From: Verrucomicrobia subdivision 6 bacterium
Lineage (GTDB): Bacteria > Verrucomicrobiota > Verrucomicrobiia > Methylacidiphilales > Verrucolacustridaceae
Length of the DNA stretch: 32,092 nucleotides
Reading direction: 5' to 3'
Assembly: GCA_945876115.1 (NCBI GenBank)
Contig: CAMCNF010000007.1
Location: forward strand, 1 to 32,092
The notes below the pieces were generated by a model, which saw only the letters and a program-made list of their open reading frames with translations, made no database searches and was not told the origin of the DNA. Made by a program: the position numbers and the translations under genes. The first letter of the stretch is position 1. Each line of letters opens with the position of its first letter. Shown here in pieces: positions 1 to 8,575 of the stretch.

Positions 1-275
1 GCCTTAACTTCCTCTGCCTGGATCGGGCGACTTGCATCCTGAACATCCGTCTCCCCTCGCGCAAACTTCTTAAACCCACCGCCCGTTCCCGATATACCCA
101 CCGTCACCTTCGTCCCCGTCGCCCTCTGAAAATCCTCCGCCACCGCCTCAGTGATCGGGTAAACCGTGCTCGATCCATCAATTTTTACAATCGCATCCGC
201 CCAAATTTGGCTCCCCGCTCCACACACAAAACACAGAACCATACCAAGAGCTTTTACCATATTAAACTTGCTCAT
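1..275 (-). CDS. pstS: Phosphate ABC transporter substrate-binding protein PstS, N-terminal part (runs off the window)
   Basis: Periplasmic phosphate-binding protein that delivers phosphate to the PstCAB importer. Only the first 91 codons lie in the window; the gene continues past base 1. Translation from the ATG at 275 gives a hydrophobic signal peptide (about residues 7-26, ending near QIWA), then the mature start [14 protein letters not shown] and the segment [16 protein letters not shown], both typical of PstS phosphate-binding loops. An in-frame ATG at 260 is an alternative start; neither start has a clear ribosome binding site. The gene lies 97 bases downstream of phoR on the same strand. 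A Pho box at 321-338 in that gap indicates control by PhoB. The family call is secure; the exact start is not. Confidence 0.88.
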   Translation of the reverse strand, partial: MSKFNMVKALGMVLCFVCGAGSQIWADAIVKIDGSSTVYPITEAVAEDFQRATGTKVTVGISGTGGGFKKFARGETDVQDASRPIQAEEVK

Positions 276-320
276 ACTTATGGATTAGGGGTTACCACAA
301 CCCGCACCAAGATGCGAATT

Positions 321-338
321 GTGACAGTATGATGCCAT
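321..338 (-). promoter_or_regulatory. Pho box upstream of pstS
   Basis: On the minus strand this 18-mer reads ATGGCATCATACTGTCAC, two 7-base half sites spaced 11 bases apart as in the E. coli Pho box (CTGTCATAWAWCTGTCAC); the second half site CTGTCAC is perfect. It ends 45 bases before the pstS start codon. Seven bases beyond it is ATCTTG (308-313), a possible -10 region that occurs at the same offset after the phoB Pho box. PhoB binding is inferred from the match and from the adjacent phoB gene. Confidence 0.75.
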
Positions 339-372
339 TTAATATAAACGTAAGTATTTATAGATTAGTCTT

Positions 373-1656
373 TTATACGCTATGAGTCTTGAGTGTAAAT
401 ATAATCCGAGTCCCCTTCTCACTTTCACTTTCCGCACGCACGCCTCCCCCATGGAGCTGAACCAAATGCTTCACGATCGACAACCCTAAACCCGTCCCCC
501 CCCCTTTCTCCCTCACTCTTGCCGGGTCAACCCGGAAAAATCTTTCGAAAATCCTACCGATCTTATCCGCAGCAATCCCCTCCCCCTCATCTTCAACCGC
601 AAATTCTACCTGACCCGCCTCCTTCCCCCCTCGCGCCGACAAAATAACCCTACCCCCCGACCGACTAAAGCGTAACGCGTTCTCCAGTAGATTAGAAAAA
701 ATCTGCCCCGTTCGCAGTGGATCTGAGTGCACCAGAACCAAATCAGAACCGCACTCGATTTCTAATTTCACGCCTTTAGCTGAGAAGGCCCGCTCCCAAT
801 CCTCTCTCACCTCATCCAGAATCTCGCGGGGAGCACGGGATTGCGTTTTCAACTCCATTCTACCTGACTCGATCCTCGACAACTCCAGTAAATCACTCAC
901 CAGAAGAGTCATTCGCTCACAGTTTCGCTGGAGCACCGATAGAATTTTCTTTCCCTCCGCCCCCTTGAGCATCGCGGGATTCTCCATCGTCTCCAAATAA
1001 CCCGCTAAAATAGAAAGCGGGGTTCGTAACTCGTGCGAAAGATTAGTCACAAACTCTTGCCGAACCGTCTCCAGATGACGGATTTTCGATCGGTCATAAA
1101 AAATAGTCACCACCCCCGCCCGATCACCCCCACCCTCGAGAATCGGGGCCATGTTCACCGCAAAAACCCTCAGGCTTCCCGCATCCTCAGAAGGAAGCAT
1201 TACCTCCAAACTCTGGGTTGCTCCTTGCCGAATGATTTCCTCCACCGCCCGGTCCACCTCCAGCAAACGAACCACCTCCATCACCGTTCGCCCTTTCGGA
1301 ATTTCTTCCAATTCAAAAATTCGCAAGAAGGCCTGATTGGCCATTGTAATCTTCCCCTCTCCATCGCTCACCATCACCCCTTCCGCCAAACTTCCCAGAA
1401 TCGCCTGCAAACTAAACCGCTCACTCTCCTCCCTCAAAGATATTCCCTCCAACCGCTTGGCCACCCGCTCCAGATTACTTATCGACTCTTCTAACCCCCA
1501 CGCCCCTCGTGCCACAAAACCCGTCGGCCTCTGGTTCTCAGCTAAGTCTTGGATCAAACGCCGAAGCTGCCTCATCGGCCGATACACCATCGCCCAGACC
1601 CACCCCACAGTAGTGGTCCCCAAGACTAAAAGCAGAAGTGTCCACCCGATATCCAT
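373..1656 (-). CDS. phoR: Phosphate-regulon sensor histidine kinase PhoR
   Basis: Membrane-anchored sensor kinase that phosphorylates PhoB when phosphate is scarce. 427 aa. It has an N-terminal membrane segment (about residues 5-25), a linker, a PAS domain (about 83-195), a HisKA domain with the H-box NLSHELRTPL (phosphorylated His near 208), and an ATPase domain with N-box NLLENALRFS (322-331), G1 DEGEGI (356-361) and G2 GGGTGLGLSI (385-394). With one membrane segment and no large periplasmic domain it matches PhoR, which is thought to sense through the Pst/PhoU complex rather than bind phosphate directly. It follows phoB by 41 bases on the same strand and precedes pstS, so phoB-phoR is probably one transcript driven by the Pho box before phoB. 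The PAS-kinase architecture alone is not diagnostic; the neighbours make the call. Confidence 0.9.
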   Translation of the reverse strand: MDIGWTLLLLVLGTTTVGWVWAMVYRPMRQLRRLIQDLAENQRPTGFVARGAWGLEESISNLERVAKRLEGISLREESERFSLQAILGSLAEGVMVSDGEGKITMANQAFLRIFELEEIPKGRTVMEVVRLLEVDRAVEEIIRQGATQSLEVMLPSEDAGSLRVFAVNMAPILEGGGDRAGVVTIFYDRSKIRHLETVRQEFVTNLSHELRTPLSILAGYLETMENPAMLKGAEGKKILSVLQRNCERMTLLVSDLLELSRIESGRMELKTQSRAPREILDEVREDWERAFSAKGVKLEIECGSDLVLVHSDPLRTGQIFSNLLENALRFSRSGGRVILSARGGKEAGQVEFAVEDEGEGIAADKIGRIFERFFRVDPARVREKGGGTGLGLSIVKHLVQLHGGGVRAESESEKGTRIIFTLKTHSV

Positions 1657-1697
1657 GCCCTTACCCTGCCCTCAACCACCCTCCGGGGCAAAATTCT

Positions 1698-2399
1698 TTA
1701 CACAGCCACTGCGTTCAATCGATACCCACTTCCACGCACTGTTTCGATGAACTTCCCCGTCTTGCCCAACTTATCCCGCAACCTCCGTACATGCGTGTCC
1801 ACCGTTCGCGTATCCAAACTCGCCTCATAGCCCCACACCTCACTCAGAAGTACCTCGCGCGATTGAATATTCCCCACTCGCCGCACCAATAACTCCAATA
1901 AGCGAAACTCGGTCGAGGTCAGCGCTAATTTCTTCCCCCCCATCGAGGCCGTCATCGTTCCGCGATCCAGTTGCATCTTCCCCGACTTTACGGGGATCGG
2001 CTTCGCCACCCCTTGATCCGGTTGCCTTCGCGCCACCGCCCGTACCCTCAAAACCAACTCCCGCGGACTGAACGGCTTCGTCACATAATCATCTGCCCCA
2101 CACTCGAACCCCACCACCTTGTCATCCTCCGTCGATTTCGCCGTCAACATCAGAATCGGAATCCGCGACGTCGCCGGATTTCTCCGTAAGGCCCGACAAA
2201 CCTCCACCCCGCTCATCTCCGGCATCATTAAATCGAGAATAATCACCGCCGGCAGATCCTGCTTCGCAATCGCTAGCCCCTCCGCCCCATTATGCGCCTC
2301 CAACACATCAAAACCCGCCGCCTTTAAATGAATTCGAATCATATCCCTCACATCCTTCTCATCCTCCACTACTAGAATTCTATCGCGCATTGCCTCCAT
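1698..2399 (-). CDS. phoB: Phosphate-regulon response regulator PhoB
   Basis: OmpR/PhoB-class DNA-binding response regulator, 233 aa, the usual length. The receiver domain (about residues 7-120) has the acidic pocket VEDE (11-14), the phosphoacceptor Asp56 in ILDLMMP and the conserved Lys in YVTKPFSP. The C-terminal winged helix (about 135-232) ends with the recognition helix and wing TRTVDTHVRRLRDKLG and VRGSGYRL. The start at 2399 is supported by GGGAGG four bases upstream; an ATG three codons later is also possible. A Pho box at 2439-2456 suggests autoregulation, as in other bacteria. Pairing with phoR and pstS makes PhoB far more likely than another OmpR-family regulator. Confidence 0.92.
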   Translation of the reverse strand: MEAMRDRILVVEDEKDVRDMIRIHLKAAGFDVLEAHNGAEGLAIAKQDLPAVIILDLMMPEMSGVEVCRALRRNPATSRIPILMLTAKSTEDDKVVGFECGADDYVTKPFSPRELVLRVRAVARRQPDQGVAKPIPVKSGKMQLDRGTMTASMGGKKLALTSTEFRLLELLVRRVGNIQSREVLLSEVWGYEASLDTRTVDTHVRRLRDKLGKTGKFIETVRGSGYRLNAVAV

Positions 2400-2438
2400 C
2401 CTACCTCCCTCCCCTTCCCACCCCGCAAGATTCCCAAG

Positions 2439-2456
2439 GTGACATTATCATGACAG
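2439..2456 (-). promoter_or_regulatory. Pho box upstream of phoB
   Basis: The minus strand reads CTGTCATGATAATGTCAC, matching the E. coli Pho box at 14 of 18 positions by eye with the 11-base half-site period intact. It ends 39 bases before the phoB start and begins only two bases after the stop codon of the upstream gene (2459-2962). ATCTTG at 2426-2431 sits seven bases downstream of the box, the same offset as in the pstS promoter. It is the stronger of the two boxes in the window. Confidence 0.8.
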
Positions 2457-2458
2457 AA

Positions 2459-2962
2459 TCAAGCCCCCCAGGTCGCCGCCAGCGCTTCGACCTCCAGTCG
2501 CAACTGATCCACCTCGCTTAATTTCACCTCAGGCTCCGGCACCAAAATTACCTCCCCCGTCAGCTTATGCTCATAGACCGTCACCCTCCCCTCTGGACCC
2601 GTTGTCCTCTCCCTCACCAACAAGATTTTCCTTCTCTCCAAGAGCAGGGCAAAAAGAAAAATCACCCGCGCCTCCGCACTCTCCGTCTGCACCGGCTCCG
2701 CTAGCCTCCTCCGCAATTCCGCCTCCGCTCGCGCCGCCGGCGGTTCCTTCTCAGGCACCAACGGCTCCGCCCGAAACTTACCCTTCCAAAAACAAAAATA
2801 AGTCGGCCTCCCCTCCTCCTTTTCCCATACCTCCTGCGCAAAATCCTTCCGCTCCATCCCCCCATCCATCGACACCAAGACCGTATAGACCACCTGCCCA
2901 TCCGCAAATTCCTTCCCGGAACCCGCACAACTCTGCGCCCTCGGCCTTATGCTCCAATCCAT
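2459..2962 (-). CDS. Conserved hypothetical protein (Verrucomicrobia/Planctomycetes-type)
   Basis: 167 aa, no signal peptide or membrane segment, function unknown. The N-terminal part has a CAGSGKEFADGQ segment of the kind seen in a small protein family I associate with Planctomycetes and Verrucomicrobia. It continues with a charged, Glu/Arg-rich middle (about 65-95) and a helical segment ARVIFLFALLLERRKILL followed by YEHKLTGE. The start at 2962 is preceded by AAAGG/AGG-like purines. It lies directly upstream of phoB on the same strand, but phoB has its own Pho box just after this stop codon, so a functional link to phosphate control is not implied. It diverges from the membrane-protein gene at 3025. 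Confidence 0.7.
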   Translation of the reverse strand: MDWSIRPRAQSCAGSGKEFADGQVVYTVLVSMDGGMERKDFAQEVWEKEEGRPTYFCFWKGKFRAEPLVPEKEPPAARAEAELRRRLAEPVQTESAEARVIFLFALLLERRKILLVRERTTGPEGRVTVYEHKLTGEVILVPEPEVKLSEVDQLRLEVEALAATWGA

Positions 2963-3024
2963 CCTGCCTTTCTACCCCGATGGTTTCAGTTGGAAAGTGC
3001 CCGTTCGCCCCCCATTGTGAATCG

Positions 3025-3513
3025 ATGAGCTCTAGCTTTCTCACCGCCGAACACCTTCATGTCATGTTTAACCACTTTCCTGTAATCCTCACTCTTCTTG
3101 TCCCTCCAATTCTTTTGGCAGGCCTTTTCTTTAATCAAAAACCAATCCTGGCTGTCGGGTTCTCCCTTGCTCTGCTTGCCGACCTCTCAACCCCTGTTGT
3201 CATACAGACAGGCCAGTCCGCCCACACTCGTTTCGAATTAGGACAAATCCAACCACCGCTAGACGAGCAAGGAGAAATAGCCGCGGAAATGCACCAGGAT
3301 ATGGCCGAAAAAGCCGCTCCCCTCCTTTATCTTGTTGGCTTCGGGGCCATCGCCGGACTTCTCATCCTTCGCTTTCGTCCCACATGGGCAAAAACTGCCG
3401 CCCTTGCCGTAATCCTCGGCTCATGTATTGCCTCCATCTTCACCCTCCAATCCGCACAGTTAGGCGGACGCATCCGCCATCCCGAATTCCGCCCCTCCTC
3501 AACCAAAAACTAA
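3025..3513 (+). CDS. Small integral membrane protein, DUF2231-like
   Basis: 162 aa. The frame stays open upstream to 2602, but that stretch is antisense to the gene at 2459-2962, so the ATG at 3025 is chosen. Hydrophobic segments lie at about residues 14-34, 40-58, 95-114 and 122-143. The first segment carries HLHVMFNHFPV, the His/Asn/His/Pro signature seen at the N-terminus of DUF2231-like membrane proteins, and a second histidine stretch, EMHQDMAEKAAP, precedes the third segment. Such His-rich proteins have been suggested to bind haem or metal, but no function is established here. No ribosome binding site is visible. Use of C at third positions fits the surrounding strand bias. Confidence 0.72.
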   Translation: MSSSFLTAEHLHVMFNHFPVILTLLVPPILLAGLFFNQKPILAVGFSLALLADLSTPVVIQTGQSAHTRFELGQIQPPLDEQGEIAAEMHQDMAEKAAPLLYLVGFGAIAGLLILRFRPTWAKTAALAVILGSCIASIFTLQSAQLGGRIRHPEFRPSSTKN

Positions 3514-3575
3514 TCTCGTCCCACCACCCCTAAAGTCTAAGGGTGCGCTTCCATCCCTTCCGCCTACCTTCCGCT

Positions 3576-4307
3576 ATGGGCTTACCCTACGAAGAACTCG
3601 ATTTCCAACCCACCCCACTCGGCGACCTCATCCTTCGCCGTCGCCGCATCGCCACCCTCGACAATCTAGAAGTCCTCGAGGTCAAACTCGGAGAAGACTT
3701 CCTTATGTCCAGCCTCTTTCATGAGGTCGAAGAAGCCCTCGCCGATCTCGGCCTCGCCGCCACCGAAGGCGATGCCCTCGATGTCGTTGTCGGAGGCCTC
3801 GGCCTCGGTTACACCGCCGTCGCCGCCCTCATGCACCAACGCGTAGCCGAACTCCTCGTCGTCGACGCCCTTCCCGCCGTCATTGATTGGCATCGTCGCG
3901 GACTCGTCCCCCTCGGTCCCACCCTCACTGGCGATCCTCGCTGCCGCCTGATCGAAGCCGATTTCTTTGCCCTCGCCGCCTCGCCCCAAAAAGGCTTCGA
4001 CCCTCAACAACCCGGTCGCCAGTTCCACGCCGTTCTCCTCGATATCGATCATTCACCCTCTCATCTTCTCCATCAACGGCACGCTGATTTTTATAGCCCC
4101 GACGGACTCCAGCGCCTCGCCGCCCAACTCCTGCCTCGCGGCATCTTTGCCCTCTGGTCAGACGACCCGCCCGATGACGAGTTCCTCGCCAGCCTCGCCG
4201 CCGTCTTCGATTCTCCCCAAGCCCACTTCATCTCTTTTCCTAATCCCATCCTCGACCGCGACTCCGCTAGCACCGTCTATGTCGCTCGCAAAAAATCCTC
4301 CCCTTAA
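3576..4307 (+). CDS. Spermidine synthase-like SAM-fold protein
   Basis: 243 aa from the ATG at 3576; an in-frame GTG at 3543 would add 11 residues. A Rossmann-type nucleotide-binding motif GGLGLGYTA (about residues 72-80) is followed by the acidic strand LLVVDALP and later by AVLLDIDHSPS, the layout of spermidine synthase-like class I methyltransferase folds. The N-terminus MGLPYEELDFQPTPLGDL resembles annotated spermidine-synthase-like proteins of unknown substrate. The clear polyamine-site signature of true SpeE was not recognised, so catalytic polyamine synthesis is not claimed. It lies 62 bases after the membrane-protein gene and converges with trpG at 4334. Confidence 0.72.
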   Translation: MGLPYEELDFQPTPLGDLILRRRRIATLDNLEVLEVKLGEDFLMSSLFHEVEEALADLGLAATEGDALDVVVGGLGLGYTAVAALMHQRVAELLVVDALPAVIDWHRRGLVPLGPTLTGDPRCRLIEADFFALAASPQKGFDPQQPGRQFHAVLLDIDHSPSHLLHQRHADFYSPDGLQRLAAQLLPRGIFALWSDDPPDDEFLASLAAVFDSPQAHFISFPNPILDRDSASTVYVARKKSSP

Positions 4308-4333
4308 CCCCGACTCCTCCACCCTCACTTTTT

Positions 4334-4897
4334 TTACATCTTTAAAAAGTTGGCCAGAAGATCCTTGCCCTCTTTGCTTAAAATCGACTCAGGGTGAAAT
4401 TGAACCCCATGCACCGGATATTCGCGATGCCGTAACCCCATGATCTCCCCCTCCACCGTATCCGCACACACCAGCAAACTTTTCGGCAGAGAAACCTTCT
4501 CCACAATCAACGAGTGGTACCGCGTCGCTTCAAACGGATTCGGTAGCCCCGCAAATACCCCCAGCCCATCATGCCGAATCGGCGATGTCTTCCCGTGCAT
4601 CAATCTCTCCGCCCTCACCACCTTGCCTCCATACACCTCCCCCATGCACTGATGACCCAGACATACCCCTAAGATTGGAATCTTCGGACCAAATCTCCGA
4701 ATTAACTCCATCGAGATTCCCGCATCCGCCGGCGTGCCCGGCCCAGGAGAAATCACTATCTTCGACGGCCTCATCGTCTCCACTTCATCCGGCGTCATCG
4801 CATCATTCCTCTTCACCACTGGATCCGCCCCTAACTCGCCAAAATATTGGACCAAGTTGTAGGTAAACGAATCGTAGTTATCAATTACCAGAAGCAT
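4334..4897 (-). CDS. trpG: Anthranilate synthase component II (glutamine amidotransferase)
   Basis: 187 aa class I glutamine amidotransferase that hydrolyses glutamine and passes ammonia to TrpE to make anthranilate from chorismate. The catalytic triad is visible: Cys79 in GVCLGHQ, His168 and Glu170 in QFHPES. The family motifs [12 protein letters not shown] (6-17) and ISPGPGTP (49-56) form the N-terminal part of the domain. It follows trpE by 9 bases on the same strand, so the two are surely co-transcribed. Such subunits often also serve aminodeoxychorismate synthase (PabA); no pabB is in the window, so a dual role cannot be judged. Confidence 0.94.
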   Translation of the reverse strand: MLLVIDNYDSFTYNLVQYFGELGADPVVKRNDAMTPDEVETMRPSKIVISPGPGTPADAGISMELIRRFGPKIPILGVCLGHQCMGEVYGGKVVRAERLMHGKTSPIRHDGLGVFAGLPNPFEATRYHSLIVEKVSLPKSLLVCADTVEGEIMGLRHREYPVHGVQFHPESILSKEGKDLLANFLKM

Positions 4898-4906
4898 AAA
4901 GAAACC

Positions 4907-6412
4907 CTACCCCAAGGTCCTCGCAACCACCACCGCCGCTAACCCCGCCTTCGCTTTGTTTATACTCTCTTGATACTCCCCCTCCGGCGTCGAATCCGCC
5001 ACCAGCCCGCCCCCTGCCTGCACATGCGCCTTGCCCCCCTTCAATAAAATCGTCCGAATCGAAATGCAGGAATCGAGATTTCCATCGAAAGAAAAGTACC
5101 CCGCCGCACCCGCATACGCCCCGCGCCTCGTCGGCTCACTCTCCGCCAAAATCTGTAGCGCTCGCACCTTCGGCGATCCACTCACTGTTCCCGCAGGAAA
5201 TGTCGCCCGCATCACCTGAAACGAGTCCTGCCCAGCACGTAACTGCCCCGTCACCCGCGAAACTAGATGCATCACATGCGAAAATCGCTCCACCTCCATT
5301 AGCTCAACCACCTTCACACTGTGATACTCACACACCCGGCCTAAATCATTTCTCGCTAAGTCCACCAACATAATGTGCTCCGCCCTCTCTTTGGGATCTG
5401 CCCTCATCTCTTTCTCGTTTTGTAAATCTTCCTCGGCCGTCGCCCCCCGCGGCTTCGTCCCTGCAATCGGACGAATCTCGACCTTGCCATTTTCACATCG
5501 CACATGAGTTTCTGGCGAGGAACCCACCAACGCCAAACCCGCCATCTCCAAACAGAACATGTAGGGCGATGGATTGATCGAGCGCAAAGCACGGTACAAA
5601 TCAATCGGCCGACCATGAAACGGCACCGTGAAACGTTGCGAGGGCACCACCTGAAATATATCTCCCGCCCGAATATGCTCCTGCATGCTTCCCGCCATTT
5701 TTAAATACTCCGCCTTCGTCATGTTCGGCGTTGCCCCCGCCAAAAGATCCCCCTCAGGCCTCTGGGGAATCTCCCCCGCCACTTTTCCCGCAGGTGCCTC
5801 CAGGCGCTTGACCAACGCCTCCAATCGTTTCACCCCACTCGCATAATCAGCTCTCGGATCACTCCCCGTCTTCACCTGTACCACGAACCGCCGCGTCTTC
5901 CGCTTATGATCAAAGATAATAAATTCTTCCACCAACGCGAAACATGCGTCCGGTACCCCCAGATCATCCTTTTTCGCCATCCCCACCGTCGTCTCAAAGT
6001 AACGCACCGCCTCAAAAGCTAAAAAACCTACCGCACCACCAGCAAACGGGGGCGCTTCTCCAGGCCAGGCCGCCACCGGACGGATTCCCGCCAACATCTC
6101 CTGCACCTCTATCAGTGGATCAGGATTCGCCGGGGCCTTTTCTTCCACCTCCCCGTTTAATTTCGTCAGACGCACCCGCCCACCCCGGAACTCCATCACC
6201 GCCGTCGGTCTCGATCCCACAAAAGAATAGCGACCCAACCGACCCCCCGTTTCCGCACTCTCCAATAAGAAAGCCGCCCCGCCAGGTTGACCCGAAAGCT
6301 TGCTGTAGGCCGAAACTGGAGTCTCTCCATCCGCAGGAAACTCCCGCCCGATCGGAATCAGATTTCCCTCTTTCGCTAAATCTAAAAACTTTTTTTCGTC
6401 AGGATAAATCAT
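4907..6412 (-). CDS. trpE: Anthranilate synthase component I
   Basis: 501 aa chorismate-using enzyme that starts tryptophan synthesis. The N-terminal lobe carries LLES (49-52), the element involved in tryptophan feedback binding, followed by GRYSFVG. The C-terminal chorismate-binding domain contains [39 protein letters not shown] and [14 protein letters not shown], all standard TrpE/PabB signatures; the LLES element and linkage to trpG favour TrpE. The start codon overlaps the hisF stop in an ATGA, implying translational coupling. No leader peptide or attenuator is possible before trpE itself because hisF abuts it. Confidence 0.95.
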   Translation of the reverse strand: MIYPDEKKFLDLAKEGNLIPIGREFPADGETPVSAYSKLSGQPGGAAFLLESAETGGRLGRYSFVGSRPTAVMEFRGGRVRLTKLNGEVEEKAPANPDPLIEVQEMLAGIRPVAAWPGEAPPFAGGAVGFLAFEAVRYFETTVGMAKKDDLGVPDACFALVEEFIIFDHKRKTRRFVVQVKTGSDPRADYASGVKRLEALVKRLEAPAGKVAGEIPQRPEGDLLAGATPNMTKAEYLKMAGSMQEHIRAGDIFQVVPSQRFTVPFHGRPIDLYRALRSINPSPYMFCLEMAGLALVGSSPETHVRCENGKVEIRPIAGTKPRGATAEEDLQNEKEMRADPKERAEHIMLVDLARNDLGRVCEYHSVKVVELMEVERFSHVMHLVSRVTGQLRAGQDSFQVMRATFPAGTVSGSPKVRALQILAESEPTRRGAYAGAAGYFSFDGNLDSCISIRTILLKGGKAHVQAGGGLVADSTPEGEYQESINKAKAGLAAVVVARTLG

Positions 6413-7182
6413 GCTTTTTTAGGAGGCCGTACCGCAATGCCTCTCTCCTGCAAATAGCGCTTCACTTCGGGTACGGTCAACTCGCCAAAATGAAATAAGC
6501 TGGCCGCTAATGCTGCGTCCGCTCCTCCCTCCTCGCCTAAAACCTCCGCAAAGTGCTCCTTCCTGCCCGCTCCCCCACTCGCAATCACTGGCACCCCGAC
6601 CGCTTGGCTCACTTTTCTCGTTAGCTCCAAATCATATCCCTCTTTTGTCCCATCCGCATCCATGCTCGTCAGTAAAATTTCTCCCGCGCCCCGCCTTGCT
6701 CCTTCCTCAATCCACTCCAGCACATCCTTTCCCGTTGCCGTCCGCCCCCCATGCGTCGTCACCTCCCACCCGCCCCCAGCTCTCCTGCGTGCGTCCACCG
6801 CCAGCACTACACACTGACAACCAAAAGCCTCCGCCACCTCCGTAATCAAATCAGGTCGCTCCACCGCCGCCGTGTTTAAACTCACTTTGTCCGCCCCCGC
6901 CCTCAACAACTCCCTCGCATTTTCTACCGACCGAATTCCTCCCCCCACCGTCAACGGAAGAAATACCTCCTCTGCCGTTTTCCTTACCACCTCCAATAGA
7001 ATCGGCCGAGCCTCCGCCGAAGCTGTGATATCCAGAAAAACAAGTTCATCCGCCCCCTGCTCGTGATATGCCCGCGCGCATGCCGCCGGGTCCCCCGCAT
7101 CTCGAATCCCGACGAATTTCACCCCTTTGACCACTCTTCCCCCATCCACATCCAAGCAAGGAATAATCCGTTTTGTATTCAT
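6409..7182 (-). CDS. hisF: Imidazole glycerol phosphate synthase cyclase subunit HisF
   Basis: 257 aa TIM-barrel subunit that, with HisH, converts PRFAR and ammonia to imidazole glycerol phosphate and AICAR in histidine synthesis. Catalytic Asp11 lies in the N-terminal motif [16 protein letters not shown] and the second Asp in VVLAVDARR; the phosphate-binding loops GGGIRS and ASGGAG are present. It is the first gene of a hisF-trpE-trpG operon and overlaps trpE by 4 bases. hisH, the usual partner, is not in the window. The 118-base gap to 7301 must hold divergent promoters, but I could not identify convincing ones. Confidence 0.95.
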   Translation of the reverse strand: MNTKRIIPCLDVDGGRVVKGVKFVGIRDAGDPAACARAYHEQGADELVFLDITASAEARPILLEVVRKTAEEVFLPLTVGGGIRSVENARELLRAGADKVSLNTAAVERPDLITEVAEAFGCQCVVLAVDARRRAGGGWEVTTHGGRTATGKDVLEWIEEGARRGAGEILLTSMDADGTKEGYDLELTRKVSQAVGVPVIASGGAGRKEHFAEVLGEEGGADAALAASLFHFGELTVPEVKRYLQERGIAVRPPKKA

Positions 7183-7300
7183 AAAGGCATCAAGATCATG
7201 ATTTTTGAATTGTTCCGTTCGTTTCCGTAAAATGGTCTTTGATTTTGCCGTAAACTGGGCAAAGATCCGAGTCTTGTTTTGCTCTGTTCTCTAATTATCC

Positions 7301-8569
7301 ATGAAGAACCCAAAGCCATCGGGAAAGAAAATCCTCCCCAAGAAAACTCTTCGACCCATCAAAAAATTGCCTGCTCCCCTGACCCCAGCTCCCACCCCCA
7401 CTCCTACCACCGCCTCGCCCACCCCCAGCAAAGCCCGCCCAAAACCTACCTCCGCCTCCGCAAAAAAACTTAACCCCACCACTCGAAAAACTAGCACCAC
7501 CCCCCGCCTCCGCGCCCAGCCCCTCCCCCTCGACCCTGCCACCCATAAATTTGTCCTCCAACCCTTTAGCCCTTCAACAAAAGAATCCGAACCACCCTCC
7601 TTCGAACAACTCGGCGAACTCCCCGAGAGCTACGGTTCCCGTCGCCTTTTTCTCACCGCCCGCGATCCTCGCTGGCTCTACGCCTACTGGGACTTTACCT
7701 GGCAACAACTGCGCGACGCCGAACAAGAATCCCCCAGCGGCCAAATCTTTTTGCAAGTCTTCATCCCAGGCCGGGAACGCATTCATCAAATTCATATCTT
7801 CCCCGGTTCGCGCGAGTGGTACCTCCCCGTCCACCGGCCCGCCACCCCCTTTCAAGCCGAACTCGGCTACTACCGCCATGACGGCTCCTTCAATGCCCTA
7901 TCCGTTTCTGACGAAGTTTCTACCCCACGCGATGATCCCTCCCCCAATTGCGAGGTCCAGTTCGTCACCATCCCTTTTCACTACTCCTTCCGCCAACTCT
8001 TCGACCTAGTCGCGGGACAACTGCGCCCAGGAGAATCACTCGCCCACGCCCTCTTCCGACTCCAAAACGAGGGCTACCCCCTACCTTTCGCTTACGCCTT
8101 GCGCCGCGTTGTCCCCACAGGCGTGGCCGACCGCATCCTCGATTACCTCGGAGGCGAACTCGTTCTCCGCACTCGCGTCGGTTCCCTCGAAATCACCGAA
8201 ACTCTTCGGCGCCGCCTCGAAGAACTCTCCTCCAGTCACACCCCCTCAAGCCTAACCTCAGGTGCTCTTGGCCACGATCGTACCTTCGCCATGCACGTCA
8301 ACGCCGAACTCATCCTCTACGGCGGCACCACCCCAGGCTCCCAAATCACCGTCGACGGACGCTCCATCAGCCTTCGCCCCGATGGAACCTTCTCCTACCA
8401 CTTCGTCTTCCCCGATGGACAATTCCATATCCCCATCCAAGCCACCGCACCCGACGGCGCCGAACAACGCTCCGCCCTCCTCTCCTTTCTTCGCCTCAGC
8501 TCTACCACCCCAGGTGTTGACCCCACCGGCCAACCCCCCTTGCCCAAACCACTCGGGCAAACCCCCTAA
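7301..8569 (+). CDS. DUF4912 domain protein with low-complexity N-terminus
   Basis: 422 aa of unknown function. Residues 1-75 are a Lys/Pro/Thr/Ala-rich disordered tail. The DUF4912 core begins near residue 113 with SRRLFLTARDPRWLYAYWD, the family signature, and runs to about 230; a second, beta-rich part near 325-405 (ILYGGTTPGSQITVDGRSI) resembles an immunoglobulin-like or carbohydrate-associated fold, an impression from sequence only. It is 6 bases upstream of the GH57 branching enzyme gene, a pairing seen in other genomes, so a role in glycogen handling or in recruiting the enzyme is a reasonable inference. No ribosome binding site is visible before the ATG. Confidence 0.82.
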   Translation: MKNPKPSGKKILPKKTLRPIKKLPAPLTPAPTPTPTTASPTPSKARPKPTSASAKKLNPTTRKTSTTPRLRAQPLPLDPATHKFVLQPFSPSTKESEPPSFEQLGELPESYGSRRLFLTARDPRWLYAYWDFTWQQLRDAEQESPSGQIFLQVFIPGRERIHQIHIFPGSREWYLPVHRPATPFQAELGYYRHDGSFNALSVSDEVSTPRDDPSPNCEVQFVTIPFHYSFRQLFDLVAGQLRPGESLAHALFRLQNEGYPLPFAYALRRVVPTGVADRILDYLGGELVLRTRVGSLEITETLRRRLEELSSSHTPSSLTSGALGHDRTFAMHVNAELILYGGTTPGSQITVDGRSISLRPDGTFSYHFVFPDGQFHIPIQATAPDGAEQRSALLSFLRLSSTTPGVDPTGQPPLPKPLGQTP

Positions 8570-8575
8570 ACATCC

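Noticed and set aside
2602-3024. Upstream extension of the membrane-protein frame to 2602
   Set aside because: It is Pro/Ser-rich, antisense to the gene at 2459-2962, and the membrane protein starts naturally at the ATG at 3025.
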